Positions 1 through 9,127 of a stretch of DNA of 64,000 nucleotides are shown piece by piece. Made by a program: the position numbers and the translations under genes. The stretch's first letter is position 1, and each line of letters starts with the position of its first letter. The stretch comes from Caballeronia mineralivorans PML1(12) (lineage in GTDB: Bacteria > Pseudomonadota > Gammaproteobacteria > Burkholderiales > Burkholderiaceae): the NCBI RefSeq assembly GCF_001028175.1, contig NZ_AEJF01000093.1:1-64000 (forward strand), read 5' to 3'. The notes beneath the pieces are model-generated. The model was not told where the DNA came from, did no database searches, and worked only from the letters and a program-made list of their open reading frames with translations.

Positions 1-29
1 CGACCCAGTCTCCTGATATGTAGAACGCG

Positions 30-1025
30 TTACTTGTCTTGTGAAAAAAGCGTCTCCGCGCCTTCGGGCAGCGTCTGTGCCGACGCTTTCGCGCGGCGCA
101 GCACCGACCAGTAATACCGATAGCTTGCGCGATCGTGCAACGTGTCCTGATACCGCGTCGGTCCCCACTGCGCGTTTTGCGCGGCGAGCAGGATCTGCGT
201 GGCGGTCGCGATTTCATCGCTCCGGGGCAGGAAGGCATCGACGATCGGCTGGATCTGATCCGGGTGAATGCTCCACATGCGTGTGTAGCCGAACTCATTG
301 CGGGCACGCTGGGCGTCGCCCGCGACCACGCTCATGTCGCGCACTTCCGTGGACACGTTATGCGACGCTACCTTGCCATGCGCGTGGCAAGCCGCCGCGA
401 TCTCGAGCTTCGCGCGCCGCACGAGCGGATGATCGAACTGGCCCGGCGAGCGCATCGCGGTATCGGGAATCGCGCCGTTATGCGCCGAGACAAAGTCCAT
501 CAGCCCGAAACTGAGCGCTTCGACGCCCGGCAGCGCGGCGAGCTCAAAAACTTCAGCCAACGCGCCATGCGTTTCGATCAGCAGGTGGCACGCAATAGCA
601 TGCTTGATCCCAAACTCACACCGTGATGCTTCGACGAACGCGACCATTTCGGCGGCATCGAAGACGCTGCGAATCTTGGGCAGGGTGATATATGCAGGCG
701 CTTTTTTGGCGGCGCGCAAGATGATGCGCACGTCGTCGCGCCATGCGCGGTTCTGGAAGTCGTGAATGCGCACGCCGACGCGGCTGAAGCGGTCTTCCTC
801 ACTACCGAGGAACGACGCCACCAGCTCGGCATGCGACGCTTCCTGGCCGACTTGCGCCCCGTCCTCGCAATCGAGCGTGACATCGAACACCGGACCGAGT
901 TGCGCCTGCAACGCGAGCGATTTCCTGATCAGCTTTTCGCTTCCTGCATAGTGATCGCAAGGGGGCATCACAGCGGGTGGCACGTCGCCTTCAAACAGGA
1001 CTTCGGCGGGGGTGAGAGCGCGCAT
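30..1025 (-). CDS. HpcH/HpaI aldolase / CitE-like lyase family protein
   Basis: A 331-residue protein of the CitE/malyl-CoA lyase superfamily, which cleaves or forms C-C bonds in CoA thioesters or 2-oxo acids with a divalent metal. The motif LDCEDGA near residue 50 supplies the acidic residues expected at the metal site, and LLIETHGAL near residue 150 contains the second conserved Glu. The C-terminal part (SIHPDQIQPI) also fits the family. It lies 152 bp downstream of mdh on the same strand, so a link to central carbon metabolism is likely. The exact substrate cannot be read from sequence; citryl-CoA, malyl-CoA and related thioesters are all possible. Confidence 0.85.
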   Translation of the reverse strand: MRALTPAEVLFEGDVPPAVMPPCDHYAGSEKLIRKSLALQAQLGPVFDVTLDCEDGAQVGQEASHAELVASFLGSEEDRFSRVGVRIHDFQNRAWRDDVRIILRAAKKAPAYITLPKIRSVFDAAEMVAFVEASRCEFGIKHAIACHLLIETHGALAEVFELAALPGVEALSFGLMDFVSAHNGAIPDTAMRSPGQFDHPLVRRAKLEIAAACHAHGKVASHNVSTEVRDMSVVAGDAQRARNEFGYTRMWSIHPDQIQPIVDAFLPRSDEIATATQILLAAQNAQWGPTRYQDTLHDRASYRYYWSVLRRAKASAQTLPEGAETLFSQDK

Positions 1026-1177
1026 CGTCGGCGTCGGGTTACATGTAAAGAGGATGGAAACCGCGGATTCGGGTGGGCTCGGACGTTCTTTTCAGGCTTC
1101 CAAACCCACTCGAATCAGCAGCGAGCGCCGGCTTTTGAGCCAGACGCTCGCGTGACTGCAAATACTGCTAAACCTGC

Positions 1178-2164
1178 TTACTTGCCCAGCAGATGCGCGA
1201 CGCCGTCACGCTCTTCCAGCAATTCGTTCAGCGTGCCGGTCATCTTCTCGCGCGAGAACGCGTCGATTTCCAAGCCTTCCACGCGCTTGTATTCGCCGTT
1301 TTCGCACGTCACGGGGACGCCGTAGATGATGCCTTCCGGGATTTCGTACGAACCATCAGACGGAATGCCCATGGTGACCCACTTGCCGTTCGTGCCGAGC
1401 ACCCAGTCGCGCACGTGGTCGATAGCCGCGTTAGCCGCCGAAGCCGCCGATGACAACCCGCGCGCTTCGATGATCGCCGCACCGCGCTTGCCGACGGTCG
1501 GGATGAACGTGTTGCGGTTCCATTCGTCGTCGTTGATCAGCTTCGTGAGCGACTCGCCGTCGACGGTGGCGAAACGGAAATCCGGGTACATGGTCGGCGA
1601 GTGATTGCCCCACACGGCCAGCTTTTCGATCGATGCCACCGGCTTGCCCGACTTGGCCGCCAGTTGCGACAACGCACGGTTGTGGTCGAGACGCAGCATG
1701 GCCGTGAAGTTCTTCTTCGGCAGATCCGGCGCCGAGTTCATCGCGATGTACGCGTTGGTGTTGGCCGGGTTGCCGACCACGAGCACCTTCACATCGCGGC
1801 TTGCCACGTCGTTGAGCGCCTTGCCCTGCACCGTGAAGATTTCAGCGTTGGCGGAGAGCAGGTCCTTGCGCTCCATGCCTTTCGAACGCGGACGGGCGCC
1901 GACCAGCAACGCGACGTCGGCGTCCTTGAACGCGACCTTTGGGTCGTCGGTGACGACCACGCCGGCCAGCAACGGGAACGCGCAGTCTTCCAGTTCCATG
2001 ACCACGCCCTTGACGGCGCCTTGCGCCTGCGGCAGGTCGAGCAACTGAAGGATGACTGGCTGGTCCTTGCCAAGCAGGTCGCCATTGGCGATGCGGAACA
2101 GCAGCGAGTAACCGATTTGACCTGCGGCGCCGGTGACGACAACGCGCTTTGCGGACTTAGCCAT
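1178..2164 (-). CDS. mdh: malate dehydrogenase (NAD-dependent)
   Basis: Oxidises malate to oxaloacetate in the TCA cycle. The 328-residue length fits the cytosolic-type Mdh common in betaproteobacteria. The Rossmann motif [11 protein letters not shown] starts near residue 11, the substrate-loop arginines lie in [20 protein letters not shown] binds NAD, and WGNHSP carries the catalytic His. I chose the ATG at 2164 because an AGGAG sits just upstream; a start nine bases further up would add only three residues. It is transcribed away from the gntR regulator and the sdh operon across a gap of about 525 bp. Confidence 0.97.
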   Translation of the reverse strand: MAKSAKRVVVTGAAGQIGYSLLFRIANGDLLGKDQPVILQLLDLPQAQGAVKGVVMELEDCAFPLLAGVVVTDDPKVAFKDADVALLVGARPRSKGMERKDLLSANAEIFTVQGKALNDVASRDVKVLVVGNPANTNAYIAMNSAPDLPKKNFTAMLRLDHNRALSQLAAKSGKPVASIEKLAVWGNHSPTMYPDFRFATVDGESLTKLINDDEWNRNTFIPTVGKRGAAIIEARGLSSAASAANAAIDHVRDWVLGTNGKWVTMGIPSDGSYEIPEGIIYGVPVTCENGEYKRVEGLEIDAFSREKMTGTLNELLEERDGVAHLLGK

Positions 2165-2690
2165 TGAGAACACTCCTGAACGGTGCGTGAAACGCTAGGG
2201 GAAAACGCCATTTTAGGCGCGTTACGCGAAGCGTTGATGAAGCAAGTGAATCGAACTGCGCGGGCAGCCCTGAAAAGCCGATGGCGCCGCGCCTGAAGCG
2301 AGAATGTCATCGACTGTCCGGTAGCATGCCGGCAATCGCAGCCCGACCCACGTGCTGGGAATTCGGCCCTGTGAGCGTGGGATCTTGCTGGTTAGCGCCG
2401 CGCAACGCCCCGCGCGTCGCGTTTTCGATGGCGCGCGGGCGTTGCAAGAGCGGGGCACTGGCAGCGGCAGCGAACACGAAAGCCGTTCGGCTTGAAGCGA
2501 TGAGCGGCAGGGCGTTTCCAACGTACCGGGCACGCCGCACGACACGTGCAGCATCCCGCAAACCCTTGCTCGCCAAGGAGTGTAGGATTCGATGAAGTCA
2601 AAGTCAACCATATCATATGTCTTATATAAGACATATGAATGGCCGGGAAAACTCTGGACGCGGCTTGTCGCTTTATGATGAAATGCGCGC
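2165..2690. other. intergenic region between divergent mdh and gntR
   Basis: About 525 bp without a convincing gene; open frames here have no family resemblance and are out of phase with any ribosome binding site. The only clear signal is the long palindrome at 2614-2637, close to the gntR start. Promoters for both divergent genes must lie here, but I cannot place them confidently. Confidence 0.6.
2614..2637. promoter_or_regulatory. perfect 24-bp palindrome, putative GntR operator
   Basis: The half-site CATATGTCTTAT is followed directly by its exact reverse complement, giving an uninterrupted 24-bp dyad. It lies 53 bp before the gntR start codon, in a locally AT-rich patch of an otherwise GC-rich region. 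GntR-family repressors bind such short AT-rich dyads and often autoregulate, so this is most simply the operator of the adjacent regulator. It could also influence the divergent mdh, about 450 bp away. Binding is inferred. Confidence 0.7.
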
Positions 2691-3479
2691 ATGAATTCGA
2701 ACCCAGCGAGCACTACGAACCTTCCCGGCGCGGCCGGCGTGACGGAAGTCGTGCCCGCGACTTCGCCGACGTTCAGCCCGCTGTACCAGCAGATCAAGGC
2801 CCTGATTACGCAAGGGCTTGAATCGGGCGACTGGAAGCCCGGTGAAATGATTCCCAGCGAAGTCGAACTGGCTGCCCGCTACAAGGTCAGCCAGGGCACG
2901 GTGCGCAAAGCCATCGACGAACTCGCCGCCGACAACCTGCTCGTGCGCCGCCAGGGCAAGGGTACATTTGTTGCAACGCACAATGAAGATCGCGTACAGT
3001 TCCGCTTTCTGCGATTGCTGCCCGAAGACGGCGACCTTCATCCCCACGTGAGCCGATTGCTGGAGTGCCGCCGTTTGCGCGCACCCGCCGAGATCGCTCG
3101 CCAGCTGGACCTGAAGCCGGCCGACCCGGTGGTGTGTATCAAGCGCTTGCTGCAGTTCGACGGCGAAACCACGGTCTTCGACGAAATCTGGCTGCCCGGC
3201 GCCGTTTTCCGCGGCCTTACAGCCGAGCGCCTTGCAGATTACAAAGGCCCGCTTTATGCGATGTTCGAAGCGGAGTTCGGCACGCGCATGATCCGGGCAT
3301 CGGAAAAAATCAGGGCGGTGGGCGCGGACGAGACGGTCGCCGAACTGCTTGGCGTGGCCATCGGTTCGCCGTTGTTGTCTGTCGAGCGTGTGTCGTACAC
3401 GTATGGCGACCGGCCAGTGGAAGTGCGGCGCGGATGGTATGTCACGAACGGCTATTACTATCAAAACGATTTGAGCTGA
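2691..3479 (+). CDS. GntR family transcriptional regulator (HutC/UTRA type)
   Basis: A 262-residue DNA-binding regulator. An N-terminal tail of about 30 residues precedes the winged helix (SPLYQQIKALI to RQGKGTFV, about residues 30-100), with the recognition segment YKVSQGTVRKAIDEL. The rest is a UTRA effector-binding domain ending RRGWYVTNGYYYQNDLS. It sits just ahead of sdhCDAB-gltA and divergent from mdh, so a role in controlling TCA genes in response to a small organic acid is plausible but inferred. The palindrome at 2614-2637 is the likely autoregulatory site. Confidence 0.92.
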   Translation: MNSNPASTTNLPGAAGVTEVVPATSPTFSPLYQQIKALITQGLESGDWKPGEMIPSEVELAARYKVSQGTVRKAIDELAADNLLVRRQGKGTFVATHNEDRVQFRFLRLLPEDGDLHPHVSRLLECRRLRAPAEIARQLDLKPADPVVCIKRLLQFDGETTVFDEIWLPGAVFRGLTAERLADYKGPLYAMFEAEFGTRMIRASEKIRAVGADETVAELLGVAIGSPLLSVERVSYTYGDRPVEVRRGWYVTNGYYYQNDLS

Positions 3480-3636
3480 AACAGGACGTGGATGGCTTGC
3501 CGGCGAACCCAGGGGGTTGCCTTAAAAGCCTTTCTCACGCGATTTGCAATAGCCTCTTGCGCGGCATTTCGCTGCAGCGCGATATAAAAAGGCGCTAAAA
3601 TCGCGGACTAGTGTGATAACAAAGTTGGGGTCTAGC

Positions 3637-4047
3637 ATGGCTGAAGCCGTAAAAAAACCAAGACCTGAGTACCGGAATATCGGAATTGCTCAGCTAGCAA
3701 CCTACCGCTTGCCACTAGCGGGGAAGGTTTCAATTCTTCATCGGATCAGTGGCTTGCTTCTATTCATAGCGCTGCCGTTTCTGCTTTATCTGCTGGACCA
3801 GAGCCTTACGTCGGAGATCAGTTTCGACGCATTCAAGGGCTTCCTCGCCAATCCCCTCGTTAAGATCGTCGTGCTCGTGCTTTCGTGGTCCTTCCTGTTC
3901 CACTTTTGCGCAGGCATCCGCTTCCTGCTGCTCGATACCCATCGCGCAGTGAGCAAGGAAGGCGGCAAGCAGACGTCCATCGTCGTGCTCACGGTGTCAT
4001 CTCTGCTGACAATCGTCGTTGCGCTTAAACTCTTCGGAGCCTTCTAA
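3637..4047 (+). CDS. sdhC: succinate dehydrogenase cytochrome b556 subunit
   Basis: A 136-residue membrane anchor of complex II. It has the family signature HRISGLLLFI near residue 31, three hydrophobic helices, and LLLDTHRA carrying the expected haem-ligand His. The ATG at 3637 is chosen because the N-terminus MAEAVKKPRPEYRNI matches the family and a G-rich ribosome site precedes it; an upstream GTG in frame is less likely. First gene of sdhCDAB-sdhE; sdhD begins 2 bp after its stop. Confidence 0.96.
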   Translation: MAEAVKKPRPEYRNIGIAQLATYRLPLAGKVSILHRISGLLLFIALPFLLYLLDQSLTSEISFDAFKGFLANPLVKIVVLVLSWSFLFHFCAGIRFLLLDTHRAVSKEGGKQTSIVVLTVSSLLTIVVALKLFGAF

Positions 4048-4049
4048 GA

Positions 4050-4424
4050 ATGGCAGCGAACAACAACAATCGAATCGGTCCCAAGCGCCTTGTTGTCGGC
4101 GCGCATTACGGTCTGCGCGACTGGCTTGCGCAACGCATTACCGCCGTGGTGATGGCCTTCTACACGCTGGTCCTGCTGTTCTGGTTTTTCGGCGCACGTG
4201 ACTTTTCGTATGACGGCTGGGCATCCATTTTCGCCATGCAGTGGATGAAGCTTGCCACCTTCGTAGCCTTGCTCTCGCTCTTCTATCACGCGTGGGTTGG
4301 CATTCGCGACATCTGGATGGACTACGTCAAGCCCATGGGGCTGCGCCTGTTCTTGCAGGCACTAACAATCCTCTGGCTGGTCGGATGCGTCGGCTACGCG
4401 GCACAGATTCTCTGGAGAGTGTAA
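4050..4424 (+). CDS. sdhD: succinate dehydrogenase hydrophobic anchor subunit
   Basis: A 124-residue inner-membrane subunit that, with SdhC, binds haem b and the quinone and anchors SdhAB. GLRDWLAQRITAVVMAFYTL opens the first membrane helix. The second and third helices are evident, and YHAWVGIRDIWMDYV holds the conserved His and the quinone-site Asp region. It is tightly packed between sdhC (2-bp gap) and sdhA (3-bp gap), which implies translational coupling. Confidence 0.96.
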   Translation: MAANNNNRIGPKRLVVGAHYGLRDWLAQRITAVVMAFYTLVLLFWFFGARDFSYDGWASIFAMQWMKLATFVALLSLFYHAWVGIRDIWMDYVKPMGLRLFLQALTILWLVGCVGYAAQILWRV

Positions 4425-4427
4425 AGA

Positions 4428-6206
4428 ATGGCTGCAATTAAAACGTCCCTGCCGCGTCGCCGTTTCGACGTAGTCATCGTGGGTGCGGGTGGATCCGGCA
4501 TGCGCGCATCGCTGCAACTCGCTCGCGCGGGTCTGTCGGTCGCGGTGCTGTCGAAGGTCTTCCCGACGCGTTCGCACACGGTCGCGGCGCAAGGCGGTAT
4601 TGGTGCATCGCTCGGCAACATGAGCGAAGACAACTGGCATTATCACTTCTACGACACCATCAAGGGCTCCGACTGGCTCGGCGACCAGGATGCGATCGAA
4701 TTCATGTGCCGTGAAGCGCCCGGCGCAGTCTACGAACTCGAACACATGGGCATGCCGTTCGACCGTAACGCGGACGGCACGATCTATCAGCGCCCGTTCG
4801 GCGGCCACACGGCGAACTACGGCGAGAAGCCGGTGCAGCGCGCCTGCGCGGCAGCCGACCGTACCGGCCACGCCTTGCTGCACACGCTGTATCAGCAGAA
4901 CGTCGCGGCCAAGACGCACTTCTTCGTTGAATGGATGGCGCTGGACCTGATCCGCGACGCCGACGGCGACGTGCTCGGCGTGACCGCGATGGAAATGGAA
5001 ACTGGCGACGTCCACATTCTCGAAGGCAAGACCACGCTGTTTGCCACGGGCGGCGCGGGCCGGATCTTCGCGGCATCGACCAACGCGTTCATCAATACTG
5101 GCGACGGACTTGGCATGGCGGCCCGCTCGGGCATCGCCTTGCAGGACATGGAATTCTGGCAATTCCACCCGACCGGCGTGGCCGGCGCGGGCGTGCTGAT
5201 TACCGAAGGCGTACGCGGCGAAGGCGGCATTCTGCGTAATTCGGACGGCGAACGCTTCATGGAGCGCTATGCGCCGACGCTGAAGGATCTGGCGCCGCGC
5301 GACTTCGTCTCGCGTTCGATGGACCAGGAAATCAAGGAAGGCCGCGGCGTAGGTCCGAACAAGGACCACGTCTTGCTGGACCTGTCGCACATCGGCGCTG
5401 AGACGATCATGAAGCGGCTGCCGTCGATCCGCGAGATCGCGATGAAGTTCGCGAACGTGGACTGTATCAAGGAACCGATTCCGGTCGTGCCGACCATCCA
5501 CTACCAGATGGGCGGCATTCCTACGAACATTCACGGCCAGGTCGTGGGCACGCTGAAGGGCGGTTACGAAGAACCGGTCAACGGCTTCTACGCGGTCGGC
5601 GAATGTTCGTGCGTGTCGGTGCACGGCGCGAACCGCCTGGGCACGAACTCGCTGCTGGACCTGGTGGTGTTTGGCCGCGCGGCCGGCAACCACATCATCA
5701 AGCACGCGATGGAAATGAAGGAACACAAGCCGCTGCCGGCGGATGCCGCCGACGCCGCGCTTGAACGCCTCGCCGTGCTGGAGAAGTCGTCGTCGGGCGA
5801 ATACACGCAATCGATCGCCAACGACATCCGTTCGACCATGCAGGCGCATGCCGGCGTGTTCCGCACGTCGAAGCTGCTGTCGGAAGGTGTGGACAAGGTC
5901 AAGGAATTGTCGGAGCGCGTGAAGCACGTGCACCTGAAGGACAAGTCGAAGGTGTTCAACACGGCGAAGGTCGAAGCACTAGAGCTGGCGAACCTGATCG
6001 AAGTGGCGCGTGCCACCATGATCTCGGCCGAAGCGCGCAAGGAAAGCCGCGGCGCGCATGCGCATAGCGACTTCGAGCATCGCGACGACGACAACTGGAT
6101 GAAGCATACGCTGTGGTTCAGCGAAGGCGACAAGCTCGACTACAAGCCGGTGCACATGACGCCGCTGACGGTTGAATCGGTGCCGCCGAAAGCGCGTACC
6201 TTCTAA
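4428..6206 (+). CDS. sdhA: succinate dehydrogenase flavoprotein subunit
   Basis: The 592-residue catalytic subunit of complex II, oxidising succinate to fumarate with covalent FAD. The dinucleotide-binding motif VIVGAGGSGMRASL is at about residues 14-27. SHTVAAQGG contains the His that carries the flavin. FWQFHPTG and the active-site stretch HGANRLGTNSLLDLVVFG are intact. The length is normal and no frame disruption is seen. The flavinylation factor SdhE is encoded two genes downstream. Confidence 0.98.
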   Translation: MAAIKTSLPRRRFDVVIVGAGGSGMRASLQLARAGLSVAVLSKVFPTRSHTVAAQGGIGASLGNMSEDNWHYHFYDTIKGSDWLGDQDAIEFMCREAPGAVYELEHMGMPFDRNADGTIYQRPFGGHTANYGEKPVQRACAAADRTGHALLHTLYQQNVAAKTHFFVEWMALDLIRDADGDVLGVTAMEMETGDVHILEGKTTLFATGGAGRIFAASTNAFINTGDGLGMAARSGIALQDMEFWQFHPTGVAGAGVLITEGVRGEGGILRNSDGERFMERYAPTLKDLAPRDFVSRSMDQEIKEGRGVGPNKDHVLLDLSHIGAETIMKRLPSIREIAMKFANVDCIKEPIPVVPTIHYQMGGIPTNIHGQVVGTLKGGYEEPVNGFYAVGECSCVSVHGANRLGTNSLLDLVVFGRAAGNHIIKHAMEMKEHKPLPADAADAALERLAVLEKSSSGEYTQSIANDIRSTMQAHAGVFRTSKLLSEGVDKVKELSERVKHVHLKDKSKVFNTAKVEALELANLIEVARATMISAEARKESRGAHAHSDFEHRDDDNWMKHTLWFSEGDKLDYKPVHMTPLTVESVPPKARTF

Positions 6207-6221
6207 GGCAAGGAAATCGAA

Positions 6222-6926
6222 ATGGCAAAGCGTACTTTTGAAATCTATCGCTACGATCCGGACAAGGACGCGGCACCCCGCATGCAGACGTACGAGATCG
6301 AGATCGACTCGCACGAGCGCATGTTGCTGGACGCGCTGCTGAAGCTGAAATCCGTCGACGAAACGCTGTCGTTCCGCCGTTCATGCCGCGAAGGCGTGTG
6401 CGGTTCGGACGCCATGAACATCAACGGCAAGAACGGTCTGGCCTGCTTGCAGAACATGAACGACCTGCCGCAGAAGATCGTGTTGCGTCCGCTGCCGGGC
6501 CTGCCCGTCGTGCGCGACCTGATTTGCGACTTCACGCAATTTTTCAACCAGTATCATTCGATCAAGCCGTACCTGATCAACGACACACCGCCGCCGGAAA
6601 AAGAGCGTCTGCAAACGCCTGAAGAACGCGATGAGCTCGATGGCCTGTATGAGTGCATCCTGTGTGCCAGCTGCTCGACTGCATGCCCGAGCTTTTGGTG
6701 GAACCCGGACAAGTTCGTGGGTCCGGCGGGCCTGTTGCAAGCCTATCGGTTCATTGCGGACAGCCGCGACGAAGCGACGGGTGAACGTCTCGACAACCTG
6801 GAAGATCCGTACCGTCTGTTCCGTTGCCACACGATCATGAATTGTGTCGATGTCTGCCCGAAGGGACTGAATCCCACGAAGGCTATCGGCAAGATCAAAG
6901 AATTGATGGTGCGCCGCGCTGTCTGA
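6222..6926 (+). CDS. sdhB: succinate dehydrogenase iron-sulfur subunit
   Basis: A 234-residue electron-transfer subunit. The N-terminal ferredoxin domain carries [12 protein letters not shown] and NGLAC for the [2Fe-2S] centre. The C-terminal domain has [13 protein letters not shown] and [17 protein letters not shown] for the [4Fe-4S] and [3Fe-4S] centres. Electrons pass from SdhA FAD through these clusters to quinone. It follows sdhA by 15 bp and is normal in length. Confidence 0.98.
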   Translation: MAKRTFEIYRYDPDKDAAPRMQTYEIEIDSHERMLLDALLKLKSVDETLSFRRSCREGVCGSDAMNINGKNGLACLQNMNDLPQKIVLRPLPGLPVVRDLICDFTQFFNQYHSIKPYLINDTPPPEKERLQTPEERDELDGLYECILCASCSTACPSFWWNPDKFVGPAGLLQAYRFIADSRDEATGERLDNLEDPYRLFRCHTIMNCVDVCPKGLNPTKAIGKIKELMVRRAV

Positions 6927-6940
6927 GAAGGACTTGTGTC

Positions 6941-7213
6941 ATGAATGACTCCGGGCATCAGTCCGACCCTCTACGCCGCGCACGCCTTCGCTGGCGCGCG
7001 CGGCGCGGTCTGCTGGAAAACGATCTGATCTTCGAGCGTTTTTTCAGCCGATATGAGCATGACCTCAGTGACGCAGACGTTGGTGTCCTGACGCAACTGC
7101 TGGAACTGAGCGACAACGACCTGATGGACTTGCTGCTGGCACGCAAGGAACCGGAAGGCGAACTGGCCTCGCCGGATATGACCCGCGTGCTGGAGATGCT
7201 GCGCTCTGCCTGA
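6941..7213 (+). CDS. sdhE: FAD assembly factor SdhE (succinate dehydrogenase assembly factor 2 family)
   Basis: A 90-residue protein of the SdhE/YgfY family that promotes covalent attachment of FAD to SdhA. The hallmark RGxxE motif is present as RRGLLEND near residue 22, followed by the family's helical pattern (FFSRYEHDLSDADV, LLELSDNDLMDLLLARKEP). I chose the ATG at 6941, preceded by AGAAGGA, 14 bp after the sdhB stop, because it gives the normal family length. Its position at the end of the sdh operon fits the function. Confidence 0.95.
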   Translation: MNDSGHQSDPLRRARLRWRARRGLLENDLIFERFFSRYEHDLSDADVGVLTQLLELSDNDLMDLLLARKEPEGELASPDMTRVLEMLRSA

Positions 7214-7301
7214 GTTAGGCCACTGAGTCAGCCCACGCGGTCGTGCAAGTGTCGTGCGAATTATCGAAAACCTGTTTCCATACTTCGATTGAGGATGTGC
7301 T

Positions 7302-8603
7302 ATGACCCCGTCAGATGTTAAAGCCACGCTATCGTTCAGCGACAACTCGCCGAGCGTTGAAATGCCGATCTACAAGGGCACCCTGGGCCCGGACGTAATC
7401 GACATCCGCAAGTTGTACGGCCAGACCGGCAAGTTCACGTACGATCCGGGCTTCATGTCGACGGCGGCGTGCAATTCCGCAATTACCTACATCGACGGCG
7501 ATAAGGGTGAGTTGCTGTATCGCGGGTATCCGATCGAGGAACTCGCGGTCAAGGCCGACTTCATGGAGACCTGCTACGCGCTGCTGCACGGCGATCTGCC
7601 GACCGTCCAGCAGAAGGCTGACTTCGTTGAAACCGTCACGAAGCACACGATGGTTCATGAGCAGATGCATTTCTTCTACCGCGGTTTTCGTCGCGATGCA
7701 CACCCGATGGCGGTGCTCGTGGCGGCCGTCGGTGCCCTGTCGGCGTTCTATCACGACTCGCTGAATATCAATGACCCGCGTCATCGCGAAGTGTCGGCCA
7801 TTCGCATGATCGCGAAGCTGCCCACGCTGGTGGCGATGGCGTACAAGTTCACGATCGGCCAGCCGTTCGTGTATCCGAAGAACGATCTGTCGTACAGCGC
7901 GAACTTCATGCACATGATGTTCTCGAACCCGTGCGAAGAGTACAAGGTCAATGACGTGCTCGTGCGCGCGCTGGACCGGATCCTGATCCTGCATGCGGAC
8001 CATGAGCAGAATGCGTCCACGTCGACTGTGCGTCTGGCTGGGTCGTCGGGTGCGAATCCGTTTGCTTGTATCGCTGCAGGGATCGCTTGTCTGTGGGGCC
8101 CGGCGCATGGCGGCGCGAATGAAGCCGCGCTGAACATGCTGGAAGAAATCGGTTCCGTCGACAACATTCCTGAGTTCATCAAGCAGGTGAAGGACAAGAA
8201 TTCGGGCGTGAAGCTGATGGGCTTCGGGCATCGTGTTTATAAGAACTACGATCCGCGCGCGAAGCTGATGCGTGAAACGTGCCACGAAGTGCTCGAAGAA
8301 CTGGGTCTGCATGATGACCCGTTGTTCAAGCTGGCAATGGCGCTGGAAAAGATCGCGCTGGAAGATGAGTACTTTGTGTCGCGTAAGCTGTATCCGAATG
8401 TCGACTTCTATTCGGGTATCGTGCAGCGCGCGCTGGGCATTCCGACGGCCATGTTTACGTGTGTGTTTGCAATGGCACGGACCGTGGGCTGGATTGCGCA
8501 GTGGAACGAAATGATCGCCGATCCGGAGCAAAAGATTGGCCGTCCGCGTCAATTGTTTATCGGCGAAACGCCGCGCGAGGCGAAGGCTATCGAGAAGCGG
8601 TAA
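7302..8603 (+). CDS. gltA: citrate synthase (type I, hexameric class)
   Basis: A 433-residue enzyme that condenses acetyl-CoA with oxaloacetate. The catalytic residues lie in [13 protein letters not shown] (His), [17 protein letters not shown] (His and Arg) and [15 protein letters not shown] (Asp). The N-terminal domain beginning [23 protein letters not shown] is typical of the longer, NADH-sensitive Gram-negative enzymes. An AGGA lies upstream of the ATG. A strong terminator follows at 8630, closing the TCA block. Confidence 0.98.
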   Translation: MTPSDVKATLSFSDNSPSVEMPIYKGTLGPDVIDIRKLYGQTGKFTYDPGFMSTAACNSAITYIDGDKGELLYRGYPIEELAVKADFMETCYALLHGDLPTVQQKADFVETVTKHTMVHEQMHFFYRGFRRDAHPMAVLVAAVGALSAFYHDSLNINDPRHREVSAIRMIAKLPTLVAMAYKFTIGQPFVYPKNDLSYSANFMHMMFSNPCEEYKVNDVLVRALDRILILHADHEQNASTSTVRLAGSSGANPFACIAAGIACLWGPAHGGANEAALNMLEEIGSVDNIPEFIKQVKDKNSGVKLMGFGHRVYKNYDPRAKLMRETCHEVLEELGLHDDPLFKLAMALEKIALEDEYFVSRKLYPNVDFYSGIVQRALGIPTAMFTCVFAMARTVGWIAQWNEMIADPEQKIGRPRQLFIGETPREAKAIEKR

Positions 8604-8629
8604 TTTGCATTGAGTAGTGATTTAAAGGG

Positions 8630-8659
8630 AGCCCCGGCGGGTGTTTGCCGGGGCTTTTT
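8630..8659 (+). terminator. rho-independent terminator after gltA
   Basis: AGCCCCGGC pairs perfectly with GCCGGGGCT around a short loop and is followed by a run of five T. It sits 27 bp after the gltA stop codon. Confidence 0.9.
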
Positions 8660-8847
8660 GCGTTTTATCGGCGTGATTGTTTCCTGGCGCTCGACTTACC
8701 TCTTTGAGCGCGGCCCACACCCAACCCGAGCAAGCCAAAACTCGCGCAAACACGAGCTTTATCAACATCGGACTTGTGTAGTAATGCCAAGATAACCAGG
8801 CTTACTGACCCCGCGGCTTTGCCCGCGAACCGCAAGAGGAGCTACCG

Positions 8848-9069
8848 ATGTTTCCAGAATTTCGCGATCTGATTTCCACGCTTAAGACCGAAGATGCCCA
8901 CTTCGCCCGGCTATTTCAGCGCCACAACGAGCTGGATCAGGAGATCAAGAACCGAGAGGCCGGGCCGCTACCCGCGGACGGCAGGACCATCGAGACGCTT
9001 AAGAAGGAAAAACTGCTCTTGAAGGACAAGCTCTATGTTGTCTTGAAGAAGGCCGCCACGCCAGCTTAA
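8848..9069 (+). CDS. YdcH-like (DUF465) small protein
   Basis: A 73-residue, highly charged, probably all-helical protein matching the YdcH/DUF465 pattern (FPEFRDLISTLKTEDAHFARLF, then RHNELDQEIKNREAG and IETLKKEKLLLKDKLYVVL). The function of the family is not established. A strong AGAGGAG ribosome site precedes the ATG. It stands alone between the gltA terminator and the broken ppk2, about 190 bp after the terminator; nothing else was recognised in that gap. Confidence 0.85.
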   Translation: MFPEFRDLISTLKTEDAHFARLFQRHNELDQEIKNREAGPLPADGRTIETLKKEKLLLKDKLYVVLKKAATPA

Positions 9070-9075
9070 GCAGGC

Positions 9076-9108
9076 AGTGCCCCGAACGAACCGGACACGC
9101 GGGGCACT
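9076..9108 (+). other. 9-bp stem hairpin after the YdcH gene
   Basis: AGTGCCCCG pairs exactly with CGGGGCACT across a 15-base loop, immediately after the YdcH-like stop codon. It lacks a following T-run, so it may be a weak terminator or a 3'-end stabiliser. No other role is evident. Confidence 0.5.
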
Positions 9109-9127
9109 CAGTCATAAGGAACAAACT

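Noticed and set aside
2222..2797. Long minus-strand open frame opposite the gntR upstream region
   Set aside because: No family resemblance, composition typical of antisense GC-rich sequence, and it overlaps the gntR start and the palindrome.
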